Part shown: piece after piece, positions 18,567 through 25,609 of the stretch
How positions within the stretch are numbered: the stretch's first letter is position 1
Layout of the letters: every line of letters begins with the position of its first letter
IMG/VR virus record: IMGVR_UViG_3300033146_001559
Span: 1 to 55,560 of that record
Length of the DNA stretch: 55,560 nt
Strand: one strand, 5' to 3'
Source of the DNA: a virus
Translations under genes and position numbers: made by a program
Notes under the pieces: model-generated
Databases searched by the model: none
What the model was told of the DNA's origin: nothing
Seen by the model: only the letters and a program-made list of their open reading frames with translations

Positions 18567-18652
18567 AGTATAGTAGCATAATTGGCAATGTAATAGATTA
18601 TTAATCTGTGAGATTTATCTCTATGTAGGTTCGAACCATACCTATACTGCCA
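18567..18652 (+). tRNA. tRNA with long variable arm, anticodon loop reads TTATTAA
   Basis: A full cloverleaf with encoded CCA. The acceptor AGTATAG pairs fully with CTATACT; D stem GCAT/ATGT with GG in the loop; anticodon stem ATAGA/TCTGT; a 15-base variable arm containing hairpin GAGA/TCTC; T stem GTAGG/CATAC with one mismatch and loop TTCGAAC. The seven-base loop implies anticodon ATT (Asn AAU), but a long variable arm is typical of Leu, Ser or Tyr tRNAs, so the identity is uncertain. Confidence 0.7.
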
Positions 18653-18661
18653 TTTTCAAAC

Positions 18662-18752
18662 TGCGGGGATCACATTAGTGGTTCATGTGACCAGTCTCAT
18701 AAGCTGTCGTCCTTTATCGGGCATGTGGGTTCGATTCCCTCCACCGCAACCA
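18662..18752 (+). tRNA. tRNA-like gene, anticodon CAT (Met or Ile)
   Basis: Acceptor TGCGGGG/CACCGCA (one mismatch), D stem CACA/TGTG with TTAGTGGTTCA loop, anticodon loop CTCATAA, T arm GTGGG-TTCGATT-CCCTC (one mismatch), and encoded ACCA end. The variable region is unusually long (about 17 bases) and can form GTCC/GGGC. The anticodon stem has one C-T mismatch. A CAT anticodon suggests Met or lysidine-type Ile, which is odd with a long variable arm. Confidence 0.65.
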
Positions 18753-18755
18753 TAT

Positions 18756-18809
18756 GTATCGGGGGTTTACCCCCGCCAGTTCTAGGTTCAATTCCTAGTC
18801 GATGCACCA
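18756..18809 (+). ncRNA. tRNA-like minihelix without D and anticodon arms
   Basis: Fifty-four bases. GTATCGG (18756-18762) pairs with TCGATGC (18799-18805), followed by discriminator A and CCA. A perfect T arm CTAGG-TTCAATT-CCTAG lies at 18782-18798. Where the D and anticodon arms should be there is only a short G/C hairpin (Gs up to 18765, TTTA, Cs from 18770). It starts four bases after the preceding tRNA. It is either a deleted tRNA or a deliberate acceptor/T-arm mimic. Confidence 0.5.
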
Positions 18810-18813
18810 CCAC

Positions 18814-18921
18814 CTAAACATATGTTTTGGCACATACTTTATTACCACAGTCCCAGAATCGATCATAACCATTGTTCAGCATGTTCTGATAACCAGATAG
18901 TGTGGGGTTCGAAACTGTAAC
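18814..18921 (-). pseudogene. C-terminal fragment of a gene split by the TnpB-type insertion
   Basis: A coding-like stretch with no start codon at its 5' end: ...NPTLSGYQNMLNNGYDRFWDCGNKV..., ending in TAG at 18814. Its upstream edge coincides with the left end of the decayed element. On the far side of that element an ATG overlaps the thyA stop codon (ATGA near 19370) and opens a short hydrophobic reading frame, which could be the original N terminus. Inference from layout; the family is not recognised. Confidence 0.35.
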
Positions 18922-18992
18922 CTAAAAACTTACAATATTAAAAAACATTGACATTTTTTATTTTTTTTTATGTAGAATAAGTTTAATTAAAG

Positions 18993-19150
18993 ATGAAGAC
19001 TAAACCAAACATGATCACAAGAATAGCGAATTCGAAACGGACGATGGTATAGTTCACCCTATTCCTTTTGAATTAGATTACGAGCCAACATTAGAAGAGT
19101 TCCAAGAACTTTATGATGATTGGTTTAGAATATTAGAAAGAAAGGCTTAA
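18993..19150 (+). pseudogene. Small frameshifted passenger reading frame inside the decayed element
   Basis: The ATG at 18993 gives 19 codons, ending in TAG. A one-base shift continues into a clean acidic frame with VHPIPFELDYEP and LEEFQELYDDWFRILERKA, stopping at 19150. A TTAATTA box precedes the ATG (three bases). It does not resemble TnpB and sits where the TnpB body would be. Function unknown. Confidence 0.35.
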
Positions 19151-19155
19151 ACTAA

Positions 19156-19275
19156 GTGACAGAACTGAATGCTTCTATTAATTTAAAGCAACTTTATACC
19201 GTGAGTTCCACGGGAATTAACGCCTCGGGAGATTGGAGTTCAGATCAGCTTACGCTGATTTCAGCCAGTCGTTGA
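19156..19275 (+). pseudogene. tnpB: TnpB C-terminal remnant with putative omega-RNA region
   Basis: Thirty-nine codons in one frame: TELNASINLK (the last catalytic block of TnpB is D-N-A-xx-N), then STGINASGDWSSDQ, the usual TnpB C-terminal tail. In IS605-type elements this 3' region also encodes the guide (omega/reRNA) scaffold, which runs into the right-end hairpin. Here it runs into the hairpin at about 19297-19314. No RuvC nuclease is left in this copy. Confidence 0.65.
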
Positions 19276-19369
19276 ATGAGGAAGAAAACATAAATCTACT
19301 TGTAGATTTTGTAAGTTTTTTAGAACGGACGCATGCAATACAACAACACCAATAATCTAACCAAAACAC

Positions 19370-20245
19370 TCATACCGCAACGGGGGCTTTGATTGAACTC
19401 ATTGGGGTGTAGCCCTCAATGTCGGTATCACTGTGCTCCCAGTCAAATATGCTGGTGAAGTTGTCTGTAGTAATCCGTGGGGGTGGTTGTGGGGTGCGTG
19501 ACAGCTGTTCAATTGCCTGATCCATGTGGTTCTCATACAAGTGGACATCACACCCAAATGCAGTCAACACGCCCTCCTGTAATCCAGCCTCTTTTGCGAT
19601 GAGGTGGAGAAGTAATCCGTAAGATGCAATATTGAAGGGAGCACCGAGGAAAAAGTCCCATGAACGCATGTTGAACGTGAGGTCAAGTGTTTCTCCGTTC
19701 GACGTCAACTGGAACACGTAGTGACACGGGGGTAGTGCTGTATGGTTGAGCCCCATGGGGTTCCAAGCCATACAGATCATTCGGCGATCCAAAGGGTTCT
19801 TCTTCAGTGTTTCGATGATATTGGCAAATTGGTCAATACCATCCGAATCTGCCATGCTATCCCAGCTGTATGGATCATGGAAATTTCTCCAGCTCGCCCC
19901 ATAGATACATTCGCCGAGGTAATCTTCACCCCGCATCTTCTTAATGGTCTCTGGGTCATTACCGTATGGCACTTTCGTCGGACAGCACCAATCAGACCAG
20001 ATCATACACCCTCGATCTTCGAACCATTTCTTAGAGGTGATTCCTTTAATAAATCCTTCCAGTTCAACCTTCATGGTTTTCCATGAAACTCGTTTTGTGG
20101 TTAGCATTGGAAAACCGTCAGACATATGGTGTTGAAGCATTACTGGTGGCATTTTATATGCACCCGTTCCAGTTCTGTTATCCTGTCTGGGGGATCGGGT
20201 TAGTTGACGAAGAATATTAAGGTATTGTGTTTCAATGTCTTGCAT
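19370..20245 (-). CDS. thyA: Thymidylate synthase
   Basis: 291 residues, full length for ThyA (264 in E. coli). It methylates dUMP to dTMP with methylene-tetrahydrofolate. Family motifs are all present: QDNRTGTGA, a FPMLTTKRV segment, the catalytic Cys174 in ALPPCHY, a QLTSNGETLDLTFNMRSWDFFLGAPFN folate/dUMP region in two adjoining blocks, and DVHLYENH near 235. Together with the class II ribonucleotide reductase it supplies DNA precursors. A strong early-type promoter ends six bases before the ATG. Confidence 0.97.
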   Translation of the reverse strand: MQDIETQYLNILRQLTRSPRQDNRTGTGAYKMPPVMLQHHMSDGFPMLTTKRVSWKTMKVELEGFIKGITSKKWFEDRGCMIWSDWCCPTKVPYGNDPETIKKMRGEDYLGECIYGASWRNFHDPYSWDSMADSDGIDQFANIIETLKKNPLDRRMICMAWNPMGLNHTALPPCHYVFQLTSNGETLDLTFNMRSWDFFLGAPFNIASYGLLLHLIAKEAGLQEGVLTAFGCDVHLYENHMDQAIEQLSRTPQPPPRITTDNFTSIFDWEHSDTDIEGYTPMSSIKAPVAV

Positions 20246-20279
20246 GTCGTTATAATAAGTGATTTTAGTAATTTGTCAA
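20246..20279 (-). promoter_or_regulatory. Early-type promoter of thyA
   Basis: Minus strand: TTGACA (20274-20279), 16 bases, TATTAT (20252-20257), six bases, ATG. Predicted start point is the A of the ATG. The -35 box overlaps the 3' end of the upstream gene. Confidence 0.75.
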
Positions 20280-20797
20280 ATCTTTTTCAGTTTTAGTCTG
20301 TCTTTGGAAAACTTTCTGAGCTTTTCGAATTCAATTCTCGTTAATTCGTCCTCCCGACCGAACCGTTGATAGATATTATAATGGCATTCGGTGGGTTTGG
20401 TTACAAATGACTCGGTGTCCACATACCGATTACAGAAATTGATGACGTCCGTTCGTAGGATGAAAACAAAGGAATCCTCGCGTTCAAACACAATATAGTC
20501 AGCATCCCCGTAAAGCCACCCAGCGTGCCCTGTGATGCCTTTAAACTCAATCCAGACATACTCGGTGTCTAAATGGGAATCATTGCGTCTGAGGCGTTTC
20601 TGCGCCTTTAAATCGACTGAGTGTATTTTGTTATTGAATTCAAGTCGGTAGTCAATGTGATGATAAATATCCTCCTCATCAGTTGAATACCTGAACTCTA
20701 TACCGTCAGTTGCAAGAACTGCTTGCTCAAACTGATGTGTTGCTGATTTATCAAGAGCGAATGCTCGTTGACTGGTGTCTCTTTCGTTTAGTTTCAC
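20276..20797 (-). CDS. Putative PD-(D/E)XK nuclease-like phage protein
   Basis: 173 residues with a GTG start. The core HIDYRLEF...HSVDLKAQKR (about residues 47-69) has the D...D-x-K arrangement of restriction-type nucleases, followed by VWIEFKGITG and GWLYGDADYIVFE. Similar proteins of unknown role occur in many phages. TTGACA and a -10 hexamer lie at the early-type spacing, placing +1 one base before the GTG. Activity is inferred from the motif only. Confidence 0.65.
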   Translation of the reverse strand: MKLNERDTSQRAFALDKSATHQFEQAVLATDGIEFRYSTDEEDIYHHIDYRLEFNNKIHSVDLKAQKRLRRNDSHLDTEYVWIEFKGITGHAGWLYGDADYIVFEREDSFVFILRTDVINFCNRYVDTESFVTKPTECHYNIYQRFGREDELTRIEFEKLRKFSKDRLKLKKI

Positions 20798-20832
20798 TAT
20801 GGACAGTGTATCACACCAGCCATGGTTGTCAA
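20798..20832 (-). promoter_or_regulatory. Early-type promoter of the nuclease-like gene
   Basis: Minus strand: TTGACA (20827-20832), 16 bases, TACACT (20805-20810), seven bases, GTG. Confidence 0.6.
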
Positions 20833-20834
20833 AT

Positions 20835-20866
20835 AAAACCCCGTGACTGATCTATCACGGGGTTTT
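20835..20866. terminator. Strong hairpin terminator after the interrupted tRNA
   Basis: Perfect 12-base stem (20835-20846 with 20855-20866), eight-base loop, G/C-rich base and A/T run at the ends. Read leftward it begins at the tRNA CCA end and closes with a T run. Confidence 0.8.
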
Positions 20867-20971
20867 GGTGGGAGTGTCGGGGTTCGAACCCGAAACCTAG
20901 CAATTATTTTAGATTCACTTGTTAGTGTGAACCCCAAAGAGTTGCCCGCTCTACCGTTGAGCTACACTTCC
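20866..20971 (-). tRNA. tRNA gene with about 31 extra bases in the anticodon loop
   Basis: Minus strand. Acceptor GGAAGTG/CACTCCC (one A-C mismatch), D arm GCTC-AACGGTA-GAGC, variable loop AGGTT, perfect T arm TCGGG-TTCGAAC-CCCGA, encoded ACCA. The anticodon stem GGCAA/TTGCT pairs fully but encloses 38 bases, not seven. The excess contains a seven-pair hairpin (GGTTCAC/GTGAATC with one G-T). Removing 31 bases could leave CTCATAA (anticodon CAT, Met) or CTCTTAA (CTT, Lys). Everything outside the loop looks like an ordinary functional tRNA. Confidence 0.7.
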
Positions 20972-20977
20972 ATAATT

Positions 20978-21547
20978 TTACTCGGATTCCAATGCATATC
21001 GAAATTCCTTTACACCCTGTCCGAGTTGATAATCGGGGGTCTTCAATGAGTCTACCAAACGAATAAGTGCTCCAACATGAACGGAGTATTCATCACCATC
21101 CCGTGCTACGTGCTCAGTCGTGTATGACTTATCGAAGTCAGTCTGTCTTGTAGTTACATAATCACCTTCAACCGTAGCTTCAGATTTAGCGTGCTTAATC
21201 GATGATAATCGCAGTAGATCTTCTGCCATCATCAGGAGAGCACTCTCATCCTCATGGAATGCCTCATCCATATTGGTAGAGTCGAAGCCGACCTTAGTGG
21301 TGGCTTTAAAACCATCCACACTGATTGTTCCTTGAGATTCATTGAAATTGATATCTTCAAATGAAACCTGAGTTCCACCATCATCACCGAGGATACCCCC
21401 AGTAGATTGGTATTGTCGGAGATCATCATTCAGTGTCAGGGCAACACGCTCAATCAATCCCTCGATGGTATTGGCGGTCAGGATTTTATTCTCCCGCACG
21501 CCAATACCCTCAAGGACAACACCAATCATCTTATCAAATTTACTCAT
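20978..21547 (-). CDS. Hypothetical protein
   Basis: 189 residues, not recognised. It starts MSKFDKMIGVVLEGI, like other unassigned late genes here; the middle is acidic with short beta segments (VSFEDINF, GTISVDGFKAT), the end helical. ATAATTA is five bases before the ATG, so it is probably made late and may be virion-associated. It sits directly upstream of the interrupted tRNA. Confidence 0.7.
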   Translation of the reverse strand: MSKFDKMIGVVLEGIGVRENKILTANTIEGLIERVALTLNDDLRQYQSTGGILGDDGGTQVSFEDINFNESQGTISVDGFKATTKVGFDSTNMDEAFHEDESALLMMAEDLLRLSSIKHAKSEATVEGDYVTTRQTDFDKSYTTEHVARDGDEYSVHVGALIRLVDSLKTPDYQLGQGVKEFRYALESE

Positions 21548-21555
21548 GAAACTAA

Positions 21556-21776
21556 TTATTGTTTTTGTGTATCCATGGCGAATTTCGCAATGAATGCATC
21601 AGCTACTGTGTTCGCATATTGAATACCAGCAGTTGCATATTTGGTTGACTCGTTTCATCCAATACCATCATGGATGCATGGTGACTAAATGCATTCTTCC
21701 AAATCTCTTGTGCTGAGTATGACACTCCTTCGTTGTGATTATCAATACGCTCCTGTGCAATTTCTTTCTCGTTCAT
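21556..21776 (-). pseudogene. Frameshifted small early gene
   Basis: From the ATG at 21776 the frame runs 57 codons (MNEKEIAQERIDNHNEG...) and stops at 21603. A one-base shift after about codon 44 gives a continuous frame with KYATAGIQYANTVADAFIAKF, ending at 21556 (about 73 residues in all). The composition on both sides is alike, so one base has probably been lost around CAACCAAATATG. A very good early promoter precedes the ATG. It resembles short unassigned phage helical proteins. Confidence 0.55.
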
Positions 21777-21810
21777 GTCAATATATTACCACGGGGTTTC
21801 AAATTGTCAA
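21777..21810 (-). promoter_or_regulatory. Early-type promoter
   Basis: Minus strand: TTGACA (21805-21810), 16 bases, extended -10 TGGTAATAT, six bases, ATG at 21776. Confidence 0.7.
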
Positions 21811-21890
21811 CTTCTATTGTGAGATATGCGTCAAACCAGACCGTTGTTAAAAACCTCAAAAATCTACAAGTAGATTGATTCAATTTTCAA

Positions 21891-22979
21891 CTATAATCCC
21901 CGACGGTAAACTAGGGAGACTCCTCGATCCAAGATATTTTTTGATGCATTACAATCAGCATGGTCAGTGTGATTGCACTTCGTGCATCGAAAAACGTCTT
22001 GAGTTTGTCGATTCATCCTATCGGTATGACCACATGATCTACACATTTGGGACGTATAGGCTGGGTTTACTGATGTAAATCGAACACGGTTCTCTTCACA
22101 ATTTCGTTCCAACCTGTCAAGCCAATATGCATAGTTCCATGAACCAATAGACTTTCGTAAAGACTTCGATAGCTTTCGCTTCTTCTTAGTCTTAAAATTC
22201 ATATTCTTCAACCTTTCAACTACAATCCGTTGTAGGTTTGGGTTCTTATCAAAAATTTCTTTAGCAGTAGTGTTAATGTAATGACGAAGGTAATTTCTCA
22301 ATCGTTTCTGCCTCTTGGAGCCGTGCCGACACCCATTAATTTTATTAATAATGGATTCTATTTCATTACCATAAAACTCTGCATCAGAAGTGACCGCCAG
22401 TGTTTTGATTCCAGTATCAATGCCGATCACTTTACCTTCTTCTTTCTTCAAGCCTGTATCGATTTCAAACACAAACTGCACATAGTCTTTCGTGATGATA
22501 TATGAGTTAAGTCGTTTTCCTTTAGATTCCCATTTGTTAAATTGTTTGTGTTTTTTAATCGGAAGCAGAAGTTTTATTTTGTTACCAATGGAACCAAGCT
22601 TTAGAAAGCAATCAAAGCTACTTTCGGATTCTTGAAGATCGGCAATGGTTGAACTACAATACATCCGATTACCTCTATGTAGGGGTTTTGATATATTCTT
22701 TGGTTTGTGTTTCCACCTCACCCTCACTGCGAGAATCATATCCAGAGCTTCCCTCGCGGCAACTTTTCTCAGCCGTGCCGACATCCAAGTATCGTCTTTT
22801 GTTATATCAACAATGGGCTTGAGTAATTTAGCTTTGGGTGGTAATTCTTTTAACTCCCAGAAATAATCAATGAATAGATTCACCACATTTCCATATTCGG
22901 ACAGCACTTCAGCCAACTCAGATTTCTTCTTCTGGGTTGTGAATTTTAATGTGCATTTTGACGCCCGAACGAACTTCAT
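21891..22979 (-). CDS. tnpB: TnpB, RNA-guided RuvC nuclease
   Basis: 362 residues. RuvC residues are intact: Asp188 in VIGIDTGIKT, Glu255 in RIVVERL, Asp342 in HADCNASKN. A zinc ribbon uses Cys313/316 (CRSC) and Cys332/335 (CTKC). TnpB proteins cut DNA next to a target motif under control of an RNA made from the 3' end of the gene; the hairpin after the stop (near 21865) would end that RNA. The C terminus (VSLVYRRGL) is shorter than in most relatives. Unlike a typical insertion sequence gene it has the phage late box ATAATTA five bases before the ATG. Confidence 0.92.
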   Translation of the reverse strand: MKFVRASKCTLKFTTQKKKSELAEVLSEYGNVVNLFIDYFWELKELPPKAKLLKPIVDITKDDTWMSARLRKVAAREALDMILAVRVRWKHKPKNISKPLHRGNRMYCSSTIADLQESESSFDCFLKLGSIGNKIKLLLPIKKHKQFNKWESKGKRLNSYIITKDYVQFVFEIDTGLKKEEGKVIGIDTGIKTLAVTSDAEFYGNEIESIINKINGCRHGSKRQKRLRNYLRHYINTTAKEIFDKNPNLQRIVVERLKNMNFKTKKKRKLSKSLRKSIGSWNYAYWLDRLERNCEENRVRFTSVNPAYTSQMCRSCGHTDRMNRQTQDVFRCTKCNHTDHADCNASKNILDRGVSLVYRRGL

Positions 22980-22995
22980 ATTAATAATTATAGTT
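22980..22995. promoter_or_regulatory. Palindromic late box in front of tnpB
   Basis: ATAATTAT (22984-22991) lies five bases from the tnpB ATG leftward and also five bases from an ATG (22996) rightward. The same one-box divergent arrangement is seen at 16187-16202. Confidence 0.6.
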
Positions 22996-23081
22996 ATGGG
23001 TAAACAAAAAATACGTGTTAACCCATTTATTTTTATTCTTTTATATTTTGGAGATTATTTGAGGTATTGTAAGTTTTTAGG

Positions 23082-23567
23082 CTACAATTTTGAACCCATT
23101 GATTCCTCCTCCACCTCAACATTCTTCTTCAACAACTCAACCGTGTTCTTAAATGCCTTTTCGAGGACACCCTCGGGTAGTTCCAAGTCATAAACATCAC
23201 CAGAACGAGCCATCCCTGCCATCACACAGTCCGTGATATATTCCAATACGTCCACGAGATTGACATCTTCAGGAACCCCGTCCTCTTGTGCAAGGTGGTG
23301 TCTCCAGATCTTGCGGTGGTTGTCCCACCATCCAGTGTAGCCATCTTCAAATCCATTAGCGAAGTCATCGTGGAACCAGTCAATCTTGGTGAGTTTGTCT
23401 TGATCGTGAATACCAGCGGCTTCTAGGATCATGTTATTAAAGAATCCAAGTCCTTTAACTACATCCCCAATATGCTGGGCTGAGCTGGCAAGAAGTGTTT
23501 CCTTCGTGGTGTTTTTAAAATCACACGTTCGTGAGTCGGCCGTTGCTGATTTCTTAATCGTTATCAT
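23082..23567 (-). CDS. Conserved phage protein, HD/DUF5662-like
   Basis: 161 residues from the ATG at 23567. It has GIHDQDKLTKIDWF (H-x-x-x-K), a WWDNHRKIWRHHL histidine cluster, and VLEYITDCVMAGMARSG, a pattern seen in conserved phage proteins that look like small HD or DUF5662 domains; activity unknown. Its last codons (SMGSKL) lie in the left end of the TnpB element, so the natural C terminus has probably been replaced. The early-type promoter is perfect. It shares its fold type with the next gene. Confidence 0.65.
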   Translation of the reverse strand: MITIKKSATADSRTCDFKNTTKETLLASSAQHIGDVVKGLGFFNNMILEAAGIHDQDKLTKIDWFHDDFANGFEDGYTGWWDNHRKIWRHHLAQEDGVPEDVNLVDVLEYITDCVMAGMARSGDVYDLELPEGVLEKAFKNTVELLKKNVEVEEESMGSKL

Positions 23568-23601
23568 GTGATGATGATAACACATTAATAAAGGTTGTCA
23601 A
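23568..23601 (-). promoter_or_regulatory. Early-type promoter
   Basis: Minus strand: TTGACA (23596-23601), 16 bases, TATCAT (23574-23579), six bases, ATG. Confidence 0.75.
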
Positions 23602-23608
23602 CTTTTAT

Positions 23609-24463
23609 TTAGTCACGTTCACCCCAGAGTTGCGTAATAGTTAGATTGATCAATCCAATCTGGTGATCAGTGAAATCCCAACGGACACCGATATTAGCCT
23701 TTGCCCACTCACGTGGGTCGGTGTCTTTCTCTTCGGAGACTGAACACCAGTCACAAACCATCTCCTGAATATCATAATCACCCATACTAGATGCATCAAT
23801 AAGTCGTTGTGGTTTGTCGCGGTCATCGGGGTTTGTCAGATCGGATTTATCGGGACTCCAATACTCTGGGTGGTGTGTGTTCTTGGTAATGTGGTGCTCC
23901 GTGGCTTCTTTCATGCGCTCCTCTATATCTGCTGGTGGATTGAAGCTCTGGAAATCTGTTCCGTCTTCCTGACACTTATACTTCCAAGTCAACCACACAT
24001 ACGGCCCAAACTCTGGCTCTTCGAATTTTGAGGAATCATGTTCCACCATACGCTTACGCTTTTCATCGTCATCCATATCTGGAAGCTGTTTGATGAACTT
24101 CCTCACTCGTTTGATATGGTTGTATGTTCGACTGATAAAGTGTTCCTCCATATCAGGCGTGAAATCTTTCGGGGGCTCCCCACTACACCCACACCCCGAA
24201 CCCATACTGTCCATTATGTTATCAAACGTGGCATCATATGATCCTCGCATCTCACCACACTCCTCTTTGATCTCAAGATCTTCGTCATCAACTTCCTCCG
24301 CCTCAATTCGGGCTTTTTCTTCCTCCTTCTTTTTATCAAGGTGTTTTTTGTATTTTCTGGCGGCAAACTTCGCGCCTTTGGTTAAAACAAATTTAGCAAC
24401 TTGCTCTTTAGCGCCTTCCTCGACTGGCTTTGCATCTGACATCAACTCATTGAACGTGGACAT
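23609..24463 (-). CDS. DUF5662-type protein with an acidic/basic N-terminal extension
   Basis: 284 residues. Residues 1-75 are a charged helical region (ARKYKKHLDKKKEEEKAR, then acidic), followed by a CGCSG turn. From about 105 a DUF5662-like domain follows: FISRTYNHIKRVRKFI, MVEHDSSKFEEPEFGPY, EHHITKNTHHPEYW, and SSMGDYDIQEMVCDWCS. The several His/Asp residues suggest a metal-binding HD-like helical domain of unknown chemistry. It has the late box (ATAATTA, five bases) although its likely relative next door has an early promoter. Confidence 0.72.
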   Translation of the reverse strand: MSTFNELMSDAKPVEEGAKEQVAKFVLTKGAKFAARKYKKHLDKKKEEEKARIEAEEVDDEDLEIKEECGEMRGSYDATFDNIMDSMGSGCGCSGEPPKDFTPDMEEHFISRTYNHIKRVRKFIKQLPDMDDDEKRKRMVEHDSSKFEEPEFGPYVWLTWKYKCQEDGTDFQSFNPPADIEERMKEATEHHITKNTHHPEYWSPDKSDLTNPDDRDKPQRLIDASSMGDYDIQEMVCDWCSVSEEKDTDPREWAKANIGVRWDFTDHQIGLINLTITQLWGERD

Positions 24464-24476
24464 ATGAGTAATTATG

Positions 24477-25091
24477 TTATTTCTTAATAAGGATTAGGCG
24501 TAACAGTGTTGGGTCACTATCCCCATATACTGATAAACCACTTGCTTCAATCGCATACTCCACCGAATACCCAATATTTTTGCATTTATCAATAAATTTT
24601 TCAACTTCGATAAACCGTCTACTATGTCCATTATACACCCAAGTGGTTCCGTGGACGTGTTCACCTCTCCAATATATTTCGTCGTTGGTTGTTCGAGCCT
24701 CGATGGCGAGAATACCACCACTTCCGAGCGTATCGAATGTGTTCAGTAGTAAGTTGGTTTCGTCCGTTTCGGTTATGGAGTGTAATGTAAACCGCGAATA
24801 AAATATATCAGTCGGTTCAAAATCCCATGTCACAAAATTACCCTCAATTATCGCCGCCAGCGGTGGGTTGTCGTGTTGTTGTGCAGTAACCGCCGCCACA
24901 CATTGGTCGATGGCCGTCACGCGGAGTCGTTCGTTCAAGTAGAACGAATCACGACCATTACCACACCCAAGATCCACAAGTGTTGTGTGGTTAGGCGTTA
25001 TGTAATTTTCCGAACAAAATATTGCGAATGTGCTTGCGTCCGAACTAACATTTTTATTGGAGTAAAACTCCTTCCAGTATTGTTTATCCAT
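24477..25091 (-). CDS. Class I SAM-dependent methyltransferase
   Basis: 204 residues. Motif I VDLGCGNGRDSFYL (residues 39-52) and the acidic end of strand 2 (VTAIDQC) are clear; DIFYSRFTLHSI is motif IV-like and GGILAIEAR motif V-like. The substrate is unknown. The ATG overlaps the stop of the LicD-like gene (TAATATG), so both are translated from one message, suggesting methylation of the same glycan or glycolipid product. Confidence 0.82.
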   Translation of the reverse strand: MDKQYWKEFYSNKNVSSDASTFAIFCSENYITPNHTTLVDLGCGNGRDSFYLNERLRVTAIDQCVAAVTAQQHDNPPLAAIIEGNFVTWDFEPTDIFYSRFTLHSITETDETNLLLNTFDTLGSGGILAIEARTTNDEIYWRGEHVHGTTWVYNGHSRRFIEVEKFIDKCKNIGYSVEYAIEASGLSVYGDSDPTLLRLILIKK

Positions 25092-25092
25092 A

Positions 25093-25605
25093 TTATTTAA
25101 GTTTTCTCGGAGACGTCCCTCCTAGTTTGGTATTGGCTGGGGTTTTCCAGTCACCATAACGGGCTTCTAGCTTGCTAGTAGCACCGAAAGGTATATTAAC
25201 CACGTGGTTACCAAACGATGCCGTTGGGATGTTTCCATATTGATCCCGACATTCCAACCAAATTGCCCGCTCCCATGGGTCGGTGAAAGTAGCCCCGTCC
25301 ACATAACAACAATAAAAATCAACACTGGCGAATAGATCGGTCTCTCGGGTCTTCAATATACCACTATGATTTATCTGTAACTCTATTCCGAGCATATCGA
25401 GCTTCTGCTTAATTTCGGGAACAAATGCCCGATCAATCATAATGTCAATGTCATCATCACCATCAATACATGACCCATTACGAACTACCCCCAATAATGT
25501 TCCATACCCAACAAACCAACTCACCCCACTGATCGAATACAGCATTGACGTAATTTGCGTTAATGTTGTATTCAGCTTCGCCATGCTGGTATATTTGCCT
25601 GCCAT
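25093..25605 (-). CDS. LicD-family phosphotransferase-like protein
   Basis: 170 residues. The N-terminal half has the LicD/nucleotidyltransferase signature: VSWFVGYGTLLGVVRNG followed by DGDDDIDIMID (metal-binding aspartates near residues 54-60), and later DFYCCYVDGATF and VNIPFGATSKLEARYGDW. Family members attach phosphocholine or related groups to surface glycans. ATAAATA is five bases before the ATG. It heads a message with the methyltransferase. Confidence 0.85.
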   Translation of the reverse strand: MAGKYTSMAKLNTTLTQITSMLYSISGVSWFVGYGTLLGVVRNGSCIDGDDDIDIMIDRAFVPEIKQKLDMLGIELQINHSGILKTRETDLFASVDFYCCYVDGATFTDPWERAIWLECRDQYGNIPTASFGNHVVNIPFGATSKLEARYGDWKTPANTKLGGTSPRKLK

Positions 25606-25609
25606 AATA

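Larger units (their letters stand above)
18905..19334 (+). mobile_element. Decayed IS200/IS605-type TnpB element
   Basis: The left end (18905-18937) matches the left end of the intact element (23097-23065 on the minus strand) at 30 of 33 bases. The right end has the same hairpin (TCTACTTGTAGA, near 19299) followed by similar T-rich sequence. Between them the TnpB body is gone; only its last 39 codons remain (19156-19275), preceded by a small unrelated reading frame (18993-19150). The two copies are in opposite orientation. This is a deletion derivative whose ends and 3' RNA-coding region have been kept. Confidence 0.65.
21840..23097 (-). mobile_element. IS200/IS605-type element with TnpB only
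   Basis: The left end (23097-23065, minus strand) and right-end hairpin (about 21857-21872) match the decayed copy at 18905-19334. The only complete gene inside is tnpB; there is no Y1 transposase TnpA, so movement would need one in trans. The left end supplies the last codons of the neighbouring gene (stop at 23082), so insertion has altered that protein's C terminus. Outer limits are approximate. Confidence 0.7.

Noticed and set aside
20866-20971. Group I intron in the tRNA
   Set aside because: The insertion is only about 31 bases, far too short for a self-splicing group I intron.
22996-23193. 65-codon rightward frame with an ATAATTA box five bases before its ATG
   Set aside because: Half of it overlaps the TnpB left end and the antisense of the adjoining gene, and its residues look like reverse-strand translation. 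The box is explained by its palindromic use for tnpB.
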